The notes: generated from the letters alone by a model not told the origin. Positions 8,351-15,777 are shown, numbered from the stretch's first letter. The stretch: DNA of 16,070 nt from Spectribacter hydrogenoxidans (GCF_031846275.1 NZ_JAVRIB010000027.1:1-16070); one strand, 5' to 3'. Translations and numbers: made by a program.

Positions 8351-8353
8351 ACT
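8324..8353 (+). promoter_or_regulatory. Weak candidate promoter upstream of tRNA-Thr
   Basis: TCGTCA (8324-8329), an 18-base spacer and TAGACT (8348-8353) each match the sigma-70 consensus at four of six positions. A GC-rich discriminator follows, as expected for stable-RNA promoters. It overlaps the end of coaX and would make a leader of about 190 bases before the mature tRNA. No better promoter was seen nearer the tRNA, so the tRNA may instead be co-transcribed with coaX. Confidence 0.25.
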
Positions 8354-8395
8354 TTGCGGCGCTCGGATCCGGCGTGGCTCGAGCGCGCCTGTAGC

Positions 8396-8430
8396 GATGG
8401 ATCGCCTCAAGCCGGCCAAGCTCGGTGGGG
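8396..8430 (+). repeat. Degenerate copy of the tRNA-Thr leader and 5' end
   Basis: Bases 8396-8430 align without gaps to 8535-8569, an offset of 139 bases, with 28 of 35 positions identical. The matched stretch covers the 15 bases before tRNA-Thr and its first 20 bases, that is the 5' acceptor strand and the start of the D arm. The copy then runs into an unrelated hairpin and has no anticodon, T arm or CCA. It is therefore a truncated tRNA remnant and not a gene. It could be a leftover of tandem tRNA duplication or of an exchange at the tRNA. Confidence 0.55.
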
Positions 8431-8470
8431 CTCGCCGGAGAATGACGAAGCACGGCTTCGTCCCGGCGAG
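8431..8470 (+). other. Strong bipartite hairpin between coaX and tRNA-Thr
   Basis: CTCGCCGG (8431-8438) pairs perfectly with CCGGCGAG (8463-8470). Inside it ACGAAGC (8445-8451) pairs perfectly with GCTTCGT (8455-8461) around a three-base loop, and AGAATG bulges on one side. No T-run follows, so it is not a classical intrinsic terminator. It may stabilise the coaX 3' end or mark a processing point for the downstream tRNA. Confidence 0.5.
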
Positions 8471-8549
8471 CGGGCGTCATGGATGGCGCGCCGGATTGTT
8501 AAGCGAGGACAGGACGCCCGAGCGTGACTAGTGTGATGGACCGCCTTAA

Positions 8550-8625
8550 GCCGGCGTAGCTCAGTTGGTAGAGCAACTGATTTGTAATCAGTAGGTCGCG
8601 GGTTCGACTCCTGTCGCCGGCTCCA
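8550..8625 (+). tRNA. tRNA-Thr (anticodon TGT)
   Basis: The 76-base gene includes an encoded CCA (8623-8625). The acceptor stem GCCGGCG (8550-8556) pairs with CGCCGGC (8615-8621), and the discriminator is T8622. The D arm has AGCTCAGTTGGTAGAGC. The anticodon stem ACTGA/TCAGT encloses TTTGTAA, with anticodon TGT at 8583-8585. The T loop is GGTTCGACTCC-like. The sequence corresponds to thrU of the E. coli thrU-tyrU-glyT-thrT-tufB cluster. Here it is separated from tRNA-Tyr by about 7.2 kb of formate dehydrogenase genes. Confidence 0.97.
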
Positions 8626-8682
8626 TATCCTCCCCCGCAGCGGCCGCCCATTCTGCGCCGCACCATTGCCCCTCTCTATTAC

Positions 8683-8703
8683 CAAATCGGAAATTGCAAT
8701 TTG
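8683..8703. promoter_or_regulatory. Predicted LysR-type operator (T-N11-A dyad) of the fds operon
   Basis: CAAAT (8683-8687) and ATTTG (8699-8703) form a perfect inverted repeat separated by 11 bases, giving the T-N11-A core of LysR-family sites. The AT-rich centre contains a second exact palindrome, AAATTGCAATTT (8691-8702). It is the only AT-rich island in the tRNA-Thr to fdsG gap and overlaps the first bases of the possible -35 box. The LysR-type regulator encoded at the far end of the operon is the obvious candidate ligand. The palindrome is seen; the binding is inferred. Confidence 0.6.
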
Positions 8704-8728
8704 ACTGTGCCGTGCAGCGGCGTAGCTT
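8701..8728 (+). promoter_or_regulatory. Candidate promoter of the fdsGBACD operon
   Basis: TTGACT (8701-8706) matches five of six -35 bases. At a 16-base spacing lies TAGCTT (8723-8728), which matches only three of six -10 bases. A poor -10 with a regulator site on the -35 fits an activator-dependent promoter. Transcription starting near 8735 would give a leader of about 60 bases. The ribosome binding site before fdsG is weak (GAG near 8783). Confidence 0.4.
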
Positions 8729-8794
8729 CTTGAGGGCAACATGCGCGTTGTTCAGGTATCGCGCGACTGAAGCCATTAAAAAGAGCACGACAGC

Positions 8795-9262
8795 ATGAGC
8801 GCGGAGGAAACAGCCAAGTCACGACAGGTTGAAGCCATCTGTGAGCGACACGCCAATCGGGAGGGGCCGTTGTTGCCCATTCTCCACGATTTGCAGGCGG
8901 CATTCGGCTATGTGCCGGGCGAGGCAATCGGTGAAGTCGCGCGATACCTGAATCTTTCCCGCGCCGAGGTCTACGGCGTGGTGACCTTTTATCACGATTT
9001 CCGGCGGACGCCGCCGCGCCCGCACAGTCTGAAGGTGTGCCGTGCGGAGGCCTGCCAGGCGGTGGGTGGCCGCGAAGTATGGGCAACGGCATCATCGCTG
9101 GCGGCCGATCCGGCCTGTCGGGTGGACGTGGAGGCGGTGTACTGCCTCGGCAACTGCCCCTGTGCGCCGTCCGTCCAGTTCGATGAACGAACGCTCGGCC
9201 GGCTTACGCCGGACCGGGTCAGCAGTCTGATCGCCGGGGCGGTCGGAGGCGAAGCATCATGA
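8795..9262 (+). CDS. fdsG: NAD-dependent formate dehydrogenase, gamma subunit FdsG (NuoE-like)
   Basis: The protein has 155 residues from ATG 8795, the first in-frame start with an open frame; the ATG at 8741 is closed off at once. The N-terminal helical part (about 10-75) contains PLLPILHDLQAAFGYVP and VYGVVTFYHDF, typical of the NuoE/HoxE/FdsG family. The thioredoxin-like part carries the four ligands of a [2Fe-2S] cluster: C82 and C87 (CRAEAC), C117 and C121 (CLGNC). In the Fds complex this small soluble subunit binds FdsB and holds a cluster beside the FMN. Its stop shares four bases with the fdsB start (ATGA). The gene order rules out complex I, since no nuoA-D or nuoH-N genes follow. 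Confidence 0.95.
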   Translation: MSAEETAKSRQVEAICERHANREGPLLPILHDLQAAFGYVPGEAIGEVARYLNLSRAEVYGVVTFYHDFRRTPPRPHSLKVCRAEACQAVGGREVWATASSLAADPACRVDVEAVYCLGNCPCAPSVQFDERTLGRLTPDRVSSLIAGAVGGEAS

Positions 9263-10782
9263 GGGTATTCGTACCGGCAGACAGCACGGCGGTGTCCATC
9301 GGGGCTGACGAGGTTGCGGCGGCGCTGCGGTCCGCGGGCCTTGATGTGGTCCGGACGGGTTCCCGCGGCCTGTACTGGCTGGAACCGCTGGTCGAGGTGG
9401 AAGCCGAAGGACGCCGCATCGGTTACGGGCCGATCCAGGCGAACGACACCGCAACGCTGGTGGAGGCACTTCAGGCGGAAAGCCGCGATGATCCGCGCTG
9501 CGTGGGCGACGTCGACGAGTTGCTTGCCAGTCAGGGGCAGCAACGGCTCACCCTCGGCCGCACCGGCCGGGTGGTACCGGGCGACTGGGACGATTACGTC
9601 GCCCATGGCGGCACGGCCGGCTTGCGCGCCGCGCTGGACATGGAACCGCAGGCGATTGTCGATGAGGTCAAGGCCTCCGGGCTGCGCGGCCGTGGCGGGG
9701 CGGGCTTTCCCACCGGCATCAAGTGGCAGACCGTGCACGATCAGGAAGTCACGCCGAAGTACATCGTCTGCAATGCCGATGAGGGCGACAGCGGCACGTT
9801 TGCCGATCGCATGCTGATGGAAGGCGACCCGTTCTGCCTGCTGGAAGGCATGACCATCGCGGCCTTGGCGGTCGGCGCCGAACGGGGCTACATCTATCTG
9901 CGGTCCGAGTATCCGGACGCCCATCGCATGCTGGAAAAGGCGCTGGAAGCGGCGCGCGCCAACGGCATGCTGGGCGAGTCGGTGATGGGCTCGGGCCAGG
10001 CGTTTGATATCGAGGTCCGCCTGGGCGCCGGGGCCTACATCTGCGGCGAAGAAACCTCATTACTGGAAAGCCTGGAAGGCAAGCGGGGCGTGATTCGCTT
10101 CAAGCCGCCGCTGCCTGCCATCCAGGGTTTTCTGAACCGGCCGACGGTGGTCAACAACGTGATCACGCTGGGATCGGTGCCGGCCATTCTTGCCGACGGC
10201 GGCGCGGCCTACCATGCGGTCGGCGTGGAAAAGTCTCGCGGCACGCTGACCGTGCAGCTTTGCGGCAATGTGGCCCGGCCCGGTCTGTACGAAGTGCCGT
10301 TCGGGGTCACCCTCGGTCACTTGATCAACGAACTCGGCGGCGGCTGCGCCAGCGGTCGGCCCGCCCGGGCGGTGCAGGTTGGCGGCCCGCTGGGCGCGTA
10401 TCTGCCGCCCGACCTGTTCGACACGCCGCTGGATTACGAGGCCTTCGCCGAGGTCAACAGCATGATCGGCCACGGCGGCGTCGTGGTATTCGACGACACC
10501 GTGGATATGGTGGCGCAGGCGCGTTTCGCGCTGGAATTCTGCGCCATCGAGTCCTGCGGCAAGTGCACGCCCTGCCGTGTGGGGTCGGTGCGCGGCCAGG
10601 AGGTGATCGACCGGATCACCGCCGACGACGATCGCGACCGCAATATCGCGCTGCTGCGCGAACTGTGCGAAACCATGATCCAGGGGTCGCTCTGCGCCCA
10701 CGGCGGGATGGCGCCATTCCCGGTGCTGTCCGCCCTGAACCATTTCCCGGACGATTTCGAGCCGCGCACCGCCGCGGCCTGA
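9259..10782 (+). CDS. fdsB: NAD-dependent formate dehydrogenase, beta subunit FdsB (diaphorase, FMN/NAD site)
   Basis: The protein has 507 residues from ATG 9259, overlapping fdsG by four bases. An N-terminal thioredoxin-like domain (about 1-90, no cysteines) containing GLYWLEPLVEVE is the form usual in FdsB. The NuoF-like core follows: GLRGRGGAGFPTG (from residue 141, FMN loop), NADEGDSGTFADR, YIYLRSEYPDA and GAGAYICGEETSLLESLEG (from about 256, NAD binding), then an SLBB segment. The C-terminal [4Fe-4S] site has C433, C436 and C439 (SCGKCTPC) and C479 (GSLC), with the standard 40-residue gap. This subunit takes electrons from FdsA and reduces NAD+ at FMN. A 36-base gap separates it from fdsA. 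Confidence 0.96.
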   Translation: MRVFVPADSTAVSIGADEVAAALRSAGLDVVRTGSRGLYWLEPLVEVEAEGRRIGYGPIQANDTATLVEALQAESRDDPRCVGDVDELLASQGQQRLTLGRTGRVVPGDWDDYVAHGGTAGLRAALDMEPQAIVDEVKASGLRGRGGAGFPTGIKWQTVHDQEVTPKYIVCNADEGDSGTFADRMLMEGDPFCLLEGMTIAALAVGAERGYIYLRSEYPDAHRMLEKALEAARANGMLGESVMGSGQAFDIEVRLGAGAYICGEETSLLESLEGKRGVIRFKPPLPAIQGFLNRPTVVNNVITLGSVPAILADGGAAYHAVGVEKSRGTLTVQLCGNVARPGLYEVPFGVTLGHLINELGGGCASGRPARAVQVGGPLGAYLPPDLFDTPLDYEAFAEVNSMIGHGGVVVFDDTVDMVAQARFALEFCAIESCGKCTPCRVGSVRGQEVIDRITADDDRDRNIALLRELCETMIQGSLCAHGGMAPFPVLSALNHFPDDFEPRTAAA

Positions 10783-10818
10783 TTCCGAACTCATCAGCGG
10801 TCCTCTCAGGAGGCAGCC

Positions 10819-13671
10819 ATGTCCACCCAGCTCAAACCCACCGATTTCGGCACCCCCGCCAGTCATTCCGACCAGCAGGTGACGCTGGAAATCGACGGCC
10901 AGTCCGTGACGGTGCCCGAGGGCACGTCGGTCATGCGGGCAGCCCTGGAATCGGGCATCGATGTGCCCAAGCTCTGTGCCTCCGACAACCTCGAGCCGTT
11001 CGGCTCCTGCCGGCTCTGTCTGGTCGAGGTCGAGGGCAAGCGGGGCTATCCGGCTTCCTGTACCATGCCGGTGGCCGAGGGCATGGAGGTGCGTACCCAG
11101 AGCGACAAGCTCAACGAGCTGCGGCGCGGGGTGGTGGAGCTGTACCTGTCGGATCACCCGGGCCAGAGCGTGACGCCCGACGGACACGGCGATGACGAAC
11201 TGCTGCAACTGGCCGATCAGCTTGGCGTGACCGAGGTTCGCTACGGCCGCGACGGAGCCAATCACCAGGACGTCGAGCCCGATGCCTCCAACCCCTATTT
11301 CCGGTTCGACTCGAGCCGCTGCATCGTCTGTTCGCGCTGTGTGCGGGCCTGCAACGAGGTGCAGGGCACATTCGCGCTGACGGTGGACGGCCGCGGTTTC
11401 GCGTCGATGATCAGTGCCGGTACCGATTCGGACGACTTCCTGAATTCCGAATGCGTGTCCTGTGGCGCCTGCGTGCAGGCCTGCCCGACCGAAGCGTTGC
11501 TGGAAAAGGACGTGATCGAACTGGGCATGCCGGAACGGGCGGTGACCACTACCTGCGCCTACTGCGGGGTGGGCTGTTCCTTCCAGGCCGAGATGAAGGG
11601 CGACGACGTCGTGCGCATGGTGCCCTACAAGGAAGGCAAGGCGAATCACGGCCATTCCTGCGTGAAAGGCCGCTTTGCCTGGGGCTATACCCAGCATCCG
11701 GACCGCATCACCTCGCCGATGATCCGGGAAAAGATCACCGACCCCTGGCGGGAGGTGAGCTGGGACGAGGCCTACGATTTCACCGTCCAGCGCATTCGTG
11801 CCATCAGTGACGAGTACGGCCGTGCGGCGCTCGGGGCGATCACCTCCAGCCGCTGCACCAACGAGGAAACCTATCTGGTGCAGAAGCTGGCGCGGGCCGT
11901 GTTCGGCACCAATAATGTCGATACCTGCGCCCGGGTGTGTCACTCGCCCACCGGCTACGGTCTGAAGACCACCCTGGGCACCTCGGCGGGCACGCAGGAT
12001 TTCGACTCGGTGGAAGAATCCGACGTGATGCTGGTGATCGGCGCCAACCCCACCGACGCGCACCCGGTGTTCGCCTCGCAGATGAAGCGGCGGCTGCGGG
12101 CCGGGGCCCGGCTGATCGTGGCCGACCCGCGGGCCATCGATCTGGTGCGTTCCGCGCACGTCGAGGCTGACCACCATCTGCAACTCAAGCCCGGCACCAA
12201 CGTGCCGCTGATCAATGCGCTCGCCCACACCGTGCTGGACGAGGGGCTGGCGGACGAAGACTTCGTCCGCGATCGCTGCGAGGTCGACGAATACGCGGAA
12301 TGGCGCGACTTCATCCTCCGGCCCGAAAACAGTCCGGAAACCGTGGCCGAGATCACCGGCGTGTCGGCCGCTGACATTCGCGCCGCGGCGCGGCTTTACG
12401 CCACCGGCGGCAACGCCGCGATCTATTACGGTCTGGGCGTGACCGAACACAGTCAGGGGTCGACCATGGTCATGGGCATGGCCAATCTGGCCATGTGCAC
12501 CGGCAACATCGGCCGCAATGGCGTGGGCGTGAATCCGCTGCGCGGCCAGAACAACGTGCAGGGCTCCTGCGACATGGGCTCGTTCCCGCACGAACTGCCT
12601 GGCTACCGGCACATATCGCGACAGGACGTGCGCGACATCTACGAGAAGGAATGGGGCGTTACCCTGGACACCGAGCCGGGTCTGCGGATTCCCAACATGA
12701 TCGACGCGGCCACCGGCGGCACGTTCAAGGCGCTGTACGTGCAGGGCGAGGACATTCTCCAGTCCGACCCGAATATCAAGCACATCGCCGCCGGCCTGTC
12801 GGCGATGGAGTGCGTGATCGTGCAGGACCTGTTCCTGAACGAAACCGCCTCCTACGCCCACGTATTCCTGCCGGGGTCGTCGTTCCTGGAGAAGGACGGC
12901 ACTTTCACCAACGCCGAGCGCCGCATCAACCGCGTGCGCAAGGTGCAGGAGCCGCCGGCCGGCAAGGCCGACTGGGAAATCACCCAGGACCTGGCGCAGA
13001 AGCTCGGGTATCCCATGCACTACAACCACCCGTCCGAGATCATGGACGAGGTCGCTCGTACCACGCCGACGTTCCAGGGCGTGAGCTTCGAGCGTCTCGA
13101 TCAGCTCGGCAGCATCCAGTGGCCATGCAACGAGGAATACCCGGAAGGCACGCCGGTCATGCACATCGGCGAGTTCGTGCGCGGCAAGGGCAAATTCATG
13201 CTCACGCCCTATGTGGCCACCGACGAGCGGGCCAACCGCAAGTTCCCGCTGCTGCTGACCACCGGCCGGATTCTTTCCCAGTACAACGTGGGCGCCCAGA
13301 CCCGTCGCACCGAGAACCGTGTCTGGCACGGCGAGGACTGGCTGGAACTGCATCCGTCGGACGCCGAGACCCGGGGTATCCGGGACGGCACGCTGGTAGC
13401 GGTGGCGTCGCGCATGGGTGAAACCACGCTGCGAGCGATCGTGAGCGAGCGCATGATGCCGGGCGTGGTCTACACCACGTTCCACTTCCCGGAGACGGCG
13501 GCCAACGTGATCACCACCGAGTATTCCGACTGGGCCACCGAATGCCCGGAATACAAGGTGACCGCGGTGGAAGTGCGTCCCTGCAACACCATGTCCGAGT
13601 GGCAGAAACGCTATCTCGACGATCGGGAGAATCAGCAGCGCATCGCGGAACCCGAAACCGAGAAGGCCTGA
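10819..13671 (+). CDS. fdsA: NAD-dependent formate dehydrogenase, catalytic alpha subunit FdsA (Mo-bisPGD)
   Basis: The protein has 950 residues. It starts at ATG 10819 after a near-ideal AGGAGG (10808-10813, five-base spacing). Cofactor ligands in order: [2Fe-2S] C53, C64, C67, C81; two ferredoxin-type [4Fe-4S] sets C168/171/174/178 and C212/215/218/222; the cluster next to the active site C246/249/253/281; then the molybdenum domain. The Mo ligand is cysteine C374, followed by H375 in VCHSPTGYGL, so this is not a selenoprotein. MGMANLAMCTGNIGRNGVGVNPLRGQ-type segments and the C-terminal molybdopterin dinucleotide domain are normal. The enzyme oxidises formate to CO2 in the cytoplasm. Oddity: the His-Cys3 cluster site keeps H113 but has S117, P120 and D126 where relatives have cysteine, so that [4Fe-4S] cluster should be absent. 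Confidence 0.96.
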   Translation: MSTQLKPTDFGTPASHSDQQVTLEIDGQSVTVPEGTSVMRAALESGIDVPKLCASDNLEPFGSCRLCLVEVEGKRGYPASCTMPVAEGMEVRTQSDKLNELRRGVVELYLSDHPGQSVTPDGHGDDELLQLADQLGVTEVRYGRDGANHQDVEPDASNPYFRFDSSRCIVCSRCVRACNEVQGTFALTVDGRGFASMISAGTDSDDFLNSECVSCGACVQACPTEALLEKDVIELGMPERAVTTTCAYCGVGCSFQAEMKGDDVVRMVPYKEGKANHGHSCVKGRFAWGYTQHPDRITSPMIREKITDPWREVSWDEAYDFTVQRIRAISDEYGRAALGAITSSRCTNEETYLVQKLARAVFGTNNVDTCARVCHSPTGYGLKTTLGTSAGTQDFDSVEESDVMLVIGANPTDAHPVFASQMKRRLRAGARLIVADPRAIDLVRSAHVEADHHLQLKPGTNVPLINALAHTVLDEGLADEDFVRDRCEVDEYAEWRDFILRPENSPETVAEITGVSAADIRAAARLYATGGNAAIYYGLGVTEHSQGSTMVMGMANLAMCTGNIGRNGVGVNPLRGQNNVQGSCDMGSFPHELPGYRHISRQDVRDIYEKEWGVTLDTEPGLRIPNMIDAATGGTFKALYVQGEDILQSDPNIKHIAAGLSAMECVIVQDLFLNETASYAHVFLPGSSFLEKDGTFTNAERRINRVRKVQEPPAGKADWEITQDLAQKLGYPMHYNHPSEIMDEVARTTPTFQGVSFERLDQLGSIQWPCNEEYPEGTPVMHIGEFVRGKGKFMLTPYVATDERANRKFPLLLTTGRILSQYNVGAQTRRTENRVWHGEDWLELHPSDAETRGIRDGTLVAVASRMGETTLRAIVSERMMPGVVYTTFHFPETAANVITTEYSDWATECPEYKVTAVEVRPCNTMSEWQKRYLDDRENQQRIAEPETEKA

Positions 13672-13678
13672 CCGAATC

Positions 13679-14527
13679 ATGACCGCCCCGGTCGACAGGG
13701 CCGATGCCGACCAGGCCTGGGTGGCCGGTCGAATAACCGCGCAGCGGTGGTCGGACGGCGCGGTCGAGCCGGTCACGCGCGCCTTCCCCGAGGAAGTGCC
13801 GGTGGCCGTGGTCGTCAACGACGAGAACTACGCGGTGATGCTGGCGTCGCCGGCCGATACCGAGGACTTCGCCTACGGGTTCCTGCGGTCGGAAGGCGTG
13901 ATCCGGCATCCGGACGAAGTGGACAGCGTGATTCGGCACCTGCGGCCGGAAGGGCATGTCGTCGAGGTTCGTCTGGTCGGGGAAATGCCGGCGTCCGCGC
14001 GACGCGAACGACGCCTGGCCGGGGTGAGCAGTTGCGGCCTGTGCGGGGTGGAAAGCCTGCGCGACGCCATCAAGCCGCTCGGGCGCGTACCCGACGGCCC
14101 GGCCTTCGACGGCAACGCGGTGCTGCGGGCCATGGCGGGGCTGCGCGACCATCAGCCGTTCAACGCGGTGGCGGGGGCCATGCATGTGGCGGCCTTCGCC
14201 GGTCCCGACGGCATACTGCAGACGGCCCGCGAGGATGTGGGCCGACACAACGCCCTGGACAAGCTTATCGGCGCTCTGCTGCGGGAACGCGTGGATCCGG
14301 CGAGCGGCTTCGTGGTGATGTCGAGCCGCTGCAGTTATGAACTGGTTCAGAAGGCCTCGGCGTTCGGCCTGCGCCTGCTGTGCACGGCCTCGGCCCCGAC
14401 CGCCCTGGCGGTACGGCTGGCGCGCGAGGCCAACATCACCCTGGCCTGTCTGGTGCGGGACGGCGGTTTTCTGCTGATGACGGGGGCGGAGCGAATGCAA
14501 ATGCGGGAGGTGATCGCGAATGGATGA
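13679..14527 (+). CDS. fdhD: Formate dehydrogenase sulfurtransferase/chaperone FdhD (FdsC)
   Basis: The protein has 282 residues from ATG 13679, seven bases after the fdsA stop. It has the FdhD fold: AVVVNDENYAVMLASPADTEDFAYGFLRSEG near the N-terminus is family-typical in content, and the loop SSCGLCG carries C119 and C122, matching the CxxC pair needed for sulfur transfer in E. coli FdhD. DVGRHNALDKLIG and SSRCSYELVQKA are strongly conserved. FdhD takes sulfur from a cysteine desulfurase (IscS in E. coli) and puts it on the molybdenum cofactor before insertion into formate dehydrogenase. In Cupriavidus and Rhodobacter the gene at this position of the fds operon is called fdsC. It overlaps fdsD by eight bases. 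Confidence 0.93.
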   Translation: MTAPVDRADADQAWVAGRITAQRWSDGAVEPVTRAFPEEVPVAVVVNDENYAVMLASPADTEDFAYGFLRSEGVIRHPDEVDSVIRHLRPEGHVVEVRLVGEMPASARRERRLAGVSSCGLCGVESLRDAIKPLGRVPDGPAFDGNAVLRAMAGLRDHQPFNAVAGAMHVAAFAGPDGILQTAREDVGRHNALDKLIGALLRERVDPASGFVVMSSRCSYELVQKASAFGLRLLCTASAPTALAVRLAREANITLACLVRDGGFLLMTGAERMQMREVIANG

Positions 14528-14759
14528 CCACAAGATGGTTCACATGGCCAATCAGATTGCCGCCTACTTTCAGGCCTATCCCGAGGCGCGTGCCCGGGAA
14601 GGCGTACTCGACCACATCCGGAAATTCTGGCCGCCGCAGATGCGTTCGCAGCTGGTGGCATTCCGGGTCGGGGGCGGCGAAGGGCTGCACCCCCTGGTGG
14701 AGTGGGCCGCCCAGGAGTTGTCCGACGCGAATGCCGGGGCGCCCGCCGGTTCAGCCTGA
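14520..14759 (+). CDS. fdsD: Formate dehydrogenase delta subunit FdsD
   Basis: The protein has 79 residues from ATG 14520, inside the last codons of fdhD; GGGAGG at 14505-14510 supports this start. The sequence has the compact helical pattern of FdsD: an N-terminal HMANQIAAYFQAYP helix, then HIRKFWPPQMRSQLVAF, the conserved F-W-x-P-x-M-R block, and HPLVEWAAQEL. FdsD is a small subunit required for full activity of the Fds complex in Rhodobacter, where it is linked to stable cofactor insertion or assembly. It contains no cysteine or cofactor site. Its stop (14757-14759) lies inside the 3' end of the convergent LysR gene, with no room for a terminator between them. Confidence 0.9.
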   Translation: MDDHKMVHMANQIAAYFQAYPEARAREGVLDHIRKFWPPQMRSQLVAFRVGGGEGLHPLVEWAAQELSDANAGAPAGSA

Positions 14760-15677
14760 ATCCGCAGGGAGCAGGTGGTCGCCCGCCAGGGGAAAGAGCG
14801 GCGTATCCCGGCAGACCTCGAACAGGGCCGCCACGATCGGCGATAGCGGATCGCGTGCCAGGGTGATCAGGCCCACCTGGTGACGCACCTCCGGTTCCAC
14901 CAGCGGAATGCTGTGAACCGTGCTTTCGTTGCCGAACAGCTCGCTGAAATAGGCGGGCATGATGCTGGCCCAGCCGCCGAAGCGGACATGGGACCACAGC
15001 GCGACCACCGAATCCGTCTCGATTTCCGCCACCGGGCTGCATTGCGCGGCATGGAAGGCACCGTTGATGATGCGCCGGTTCTGCATGTTGGGCGTGAGTA
15101 GGCACAGCGGCAGTTCCGCGGCCTCGGCCCAGGTCACGCTTTCGCGGTTGGCCCACTCGTGGTCGGCGGGTAGGAACAACTGGTAGTGCTCGTCGTAGAG
15201 ATGCCGGGTTTCCATGCGCTCGACCGGCTCGTTGTCGAGGTAAGTAATGCCGGCATCGAAGTGGAACGCCTCCACCTCCTGAAGAATCTTGTCCGACGTA
15301 CGTGAGTGTACCGAAACGGCCACGCTGGGATAGCGAGCGCGCATGGCGCCGGATACCGCCACCACCATCGGCAGTGCGGAAGGGATCACGCCCAGTGCCA
15401 GACGCCCGCTCAGGCCGCCCTTGAGCGCCGACAGCTCCTGCCGCATGGCATCGCAATTGTCGAGGATGGTCTCTGCCCACCGCAGCACCCGTTCGCCTTC
15501 GGCGGTCAGCGCGTGGTAGCGGTGGTCGCGTTCCACGATCGGCACGCCCAGCTCCTGCTCCAGCTGCCGGATGCGGCCGGAGAGCGTGGGCTGGGTGACG
15601 TTGCAGCGCTGCGCCGCCCGGGTGAAATGCCGCTCCTGGGCGAGCGCGGAGAGATATTGAAGCTGCCGGATATCCAT
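14751..15677 (-). CDS. LysR-type transcriptional regulator, probable regulator of fds
   Basis: The protein has 308 residues. ATG 15677 gives MDIRQLQYLSALAQERHF, the standard LysR-family N-terminus; the open frame runs on to 15917 but that part is antisense to tRNA-Tyr. The winged helix-turn-helix lies at about 1-60, with FTRAAQRCNVTQPTLSGRIR as the recognition region. A linker helix and a two-lobed effector-binding domain (about 88-300, LALGVIPSALPMV at its start) follow. LysR regulators commonly adjoin fds operons (FdsR in Cupriavidus, where it is encoded upstream and divergent). Here the gene is downstream and convergent, so it cannot share the fdsG promoter. The T-N11-A dyad before fdsG supports a regulatory link. 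The effector (formate is a guess) and the regulator's own promoter could not be read. Confidence 0.88.
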   Translation of the reverse strand: MDIRQLQYLSALAQERHFTRAAQRCNVTQPTLSGRIRQLEQELGVPIVERDHRYHALTAEGERVLRWAETILDNCDAMRQELSALKGGLSGRLALGVIPSALPMVVAVSGAMRARYPSVAVSVHSRTSDKILQEVEAFHFDAGITYLDNEPVERMETRHLYDEHYQLFLPADHEWANRESVTWAEAAELPLCLLTPNMQNRRIINGAFHAAQCSPVAEIETDSVVALWSHVRFGGWASIMPAYFSELFGNESTVHSIPLVEPEVRHQVGLITLARDPLSPIVAALFEVCRDTPLFPLAGDHLLPADSG

Positions 15678-15748
15678 GGGGACGGACCCTGCCGAAGTTC
15701 GCTGACCGGCATGGTAACCGAGTCGATAGCCACTCGCCGCGCCAGCGG

Positions 15749-15777
15749 TTGACATCGTGCCGGCGAACCAGAAGAAT
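15749..15777 (+). promoter_or_regulatory. Strong sigma-70 promoter for tRNA-Tyr and tRNA-Gly
   Basis: TTGACA (15749-15754) is a perfect -35 box. After a 17-base spacer, AAGAAT (15772-15777) matches four of six -10 bases and is followed by a GC-rich discriminator (ACGCGGCT). Such discriminators are typical of stable-RNA promoters under stringent control. The start site would be near 15785, about 47 bases before tRNA-Tyr. The promoter lies about 70 bases from the divergent LysR start codon. Confidence 0.65.

Noticed and set aside
8407..8788. Minus-strand open frames containing ESNPRPTDYKSVALPTEL- or VEPATY-like text.
   Set aside because: They are antisense translations of tRNA-Thr and its flanks; the same strings recur wherever such tRNAs occur. 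No ribosome binding site or domain supports them.
11938..11940. Possible selenocysteine at the FdsA active site.
   Set aside because: The codon is TGT (cysteine), the frame has no internal TGA, and no selenocysteine insertion element is needed.
8795..13671. Reading the three large genes as nuoE, nuoF and nuoG of complex I.
   Set aside because: The alpha subunit has a complete molybdenum formate dehydrogenase domain with VCHSPTGYGL, the operon continues with fdhD and fdsD, and no membrane Nuo subunits are present.
10060..13818. A very long minus-strand open frame (1252 codons) opposite fdsB, fdsA and fdhD.
   Set aside because: High third-position GC in fdsA suppresses stop codons on the opposite strand. 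The translation is rich in H, R, G and V with no domain pattern, while the plus strand has complete cofactor motifs.
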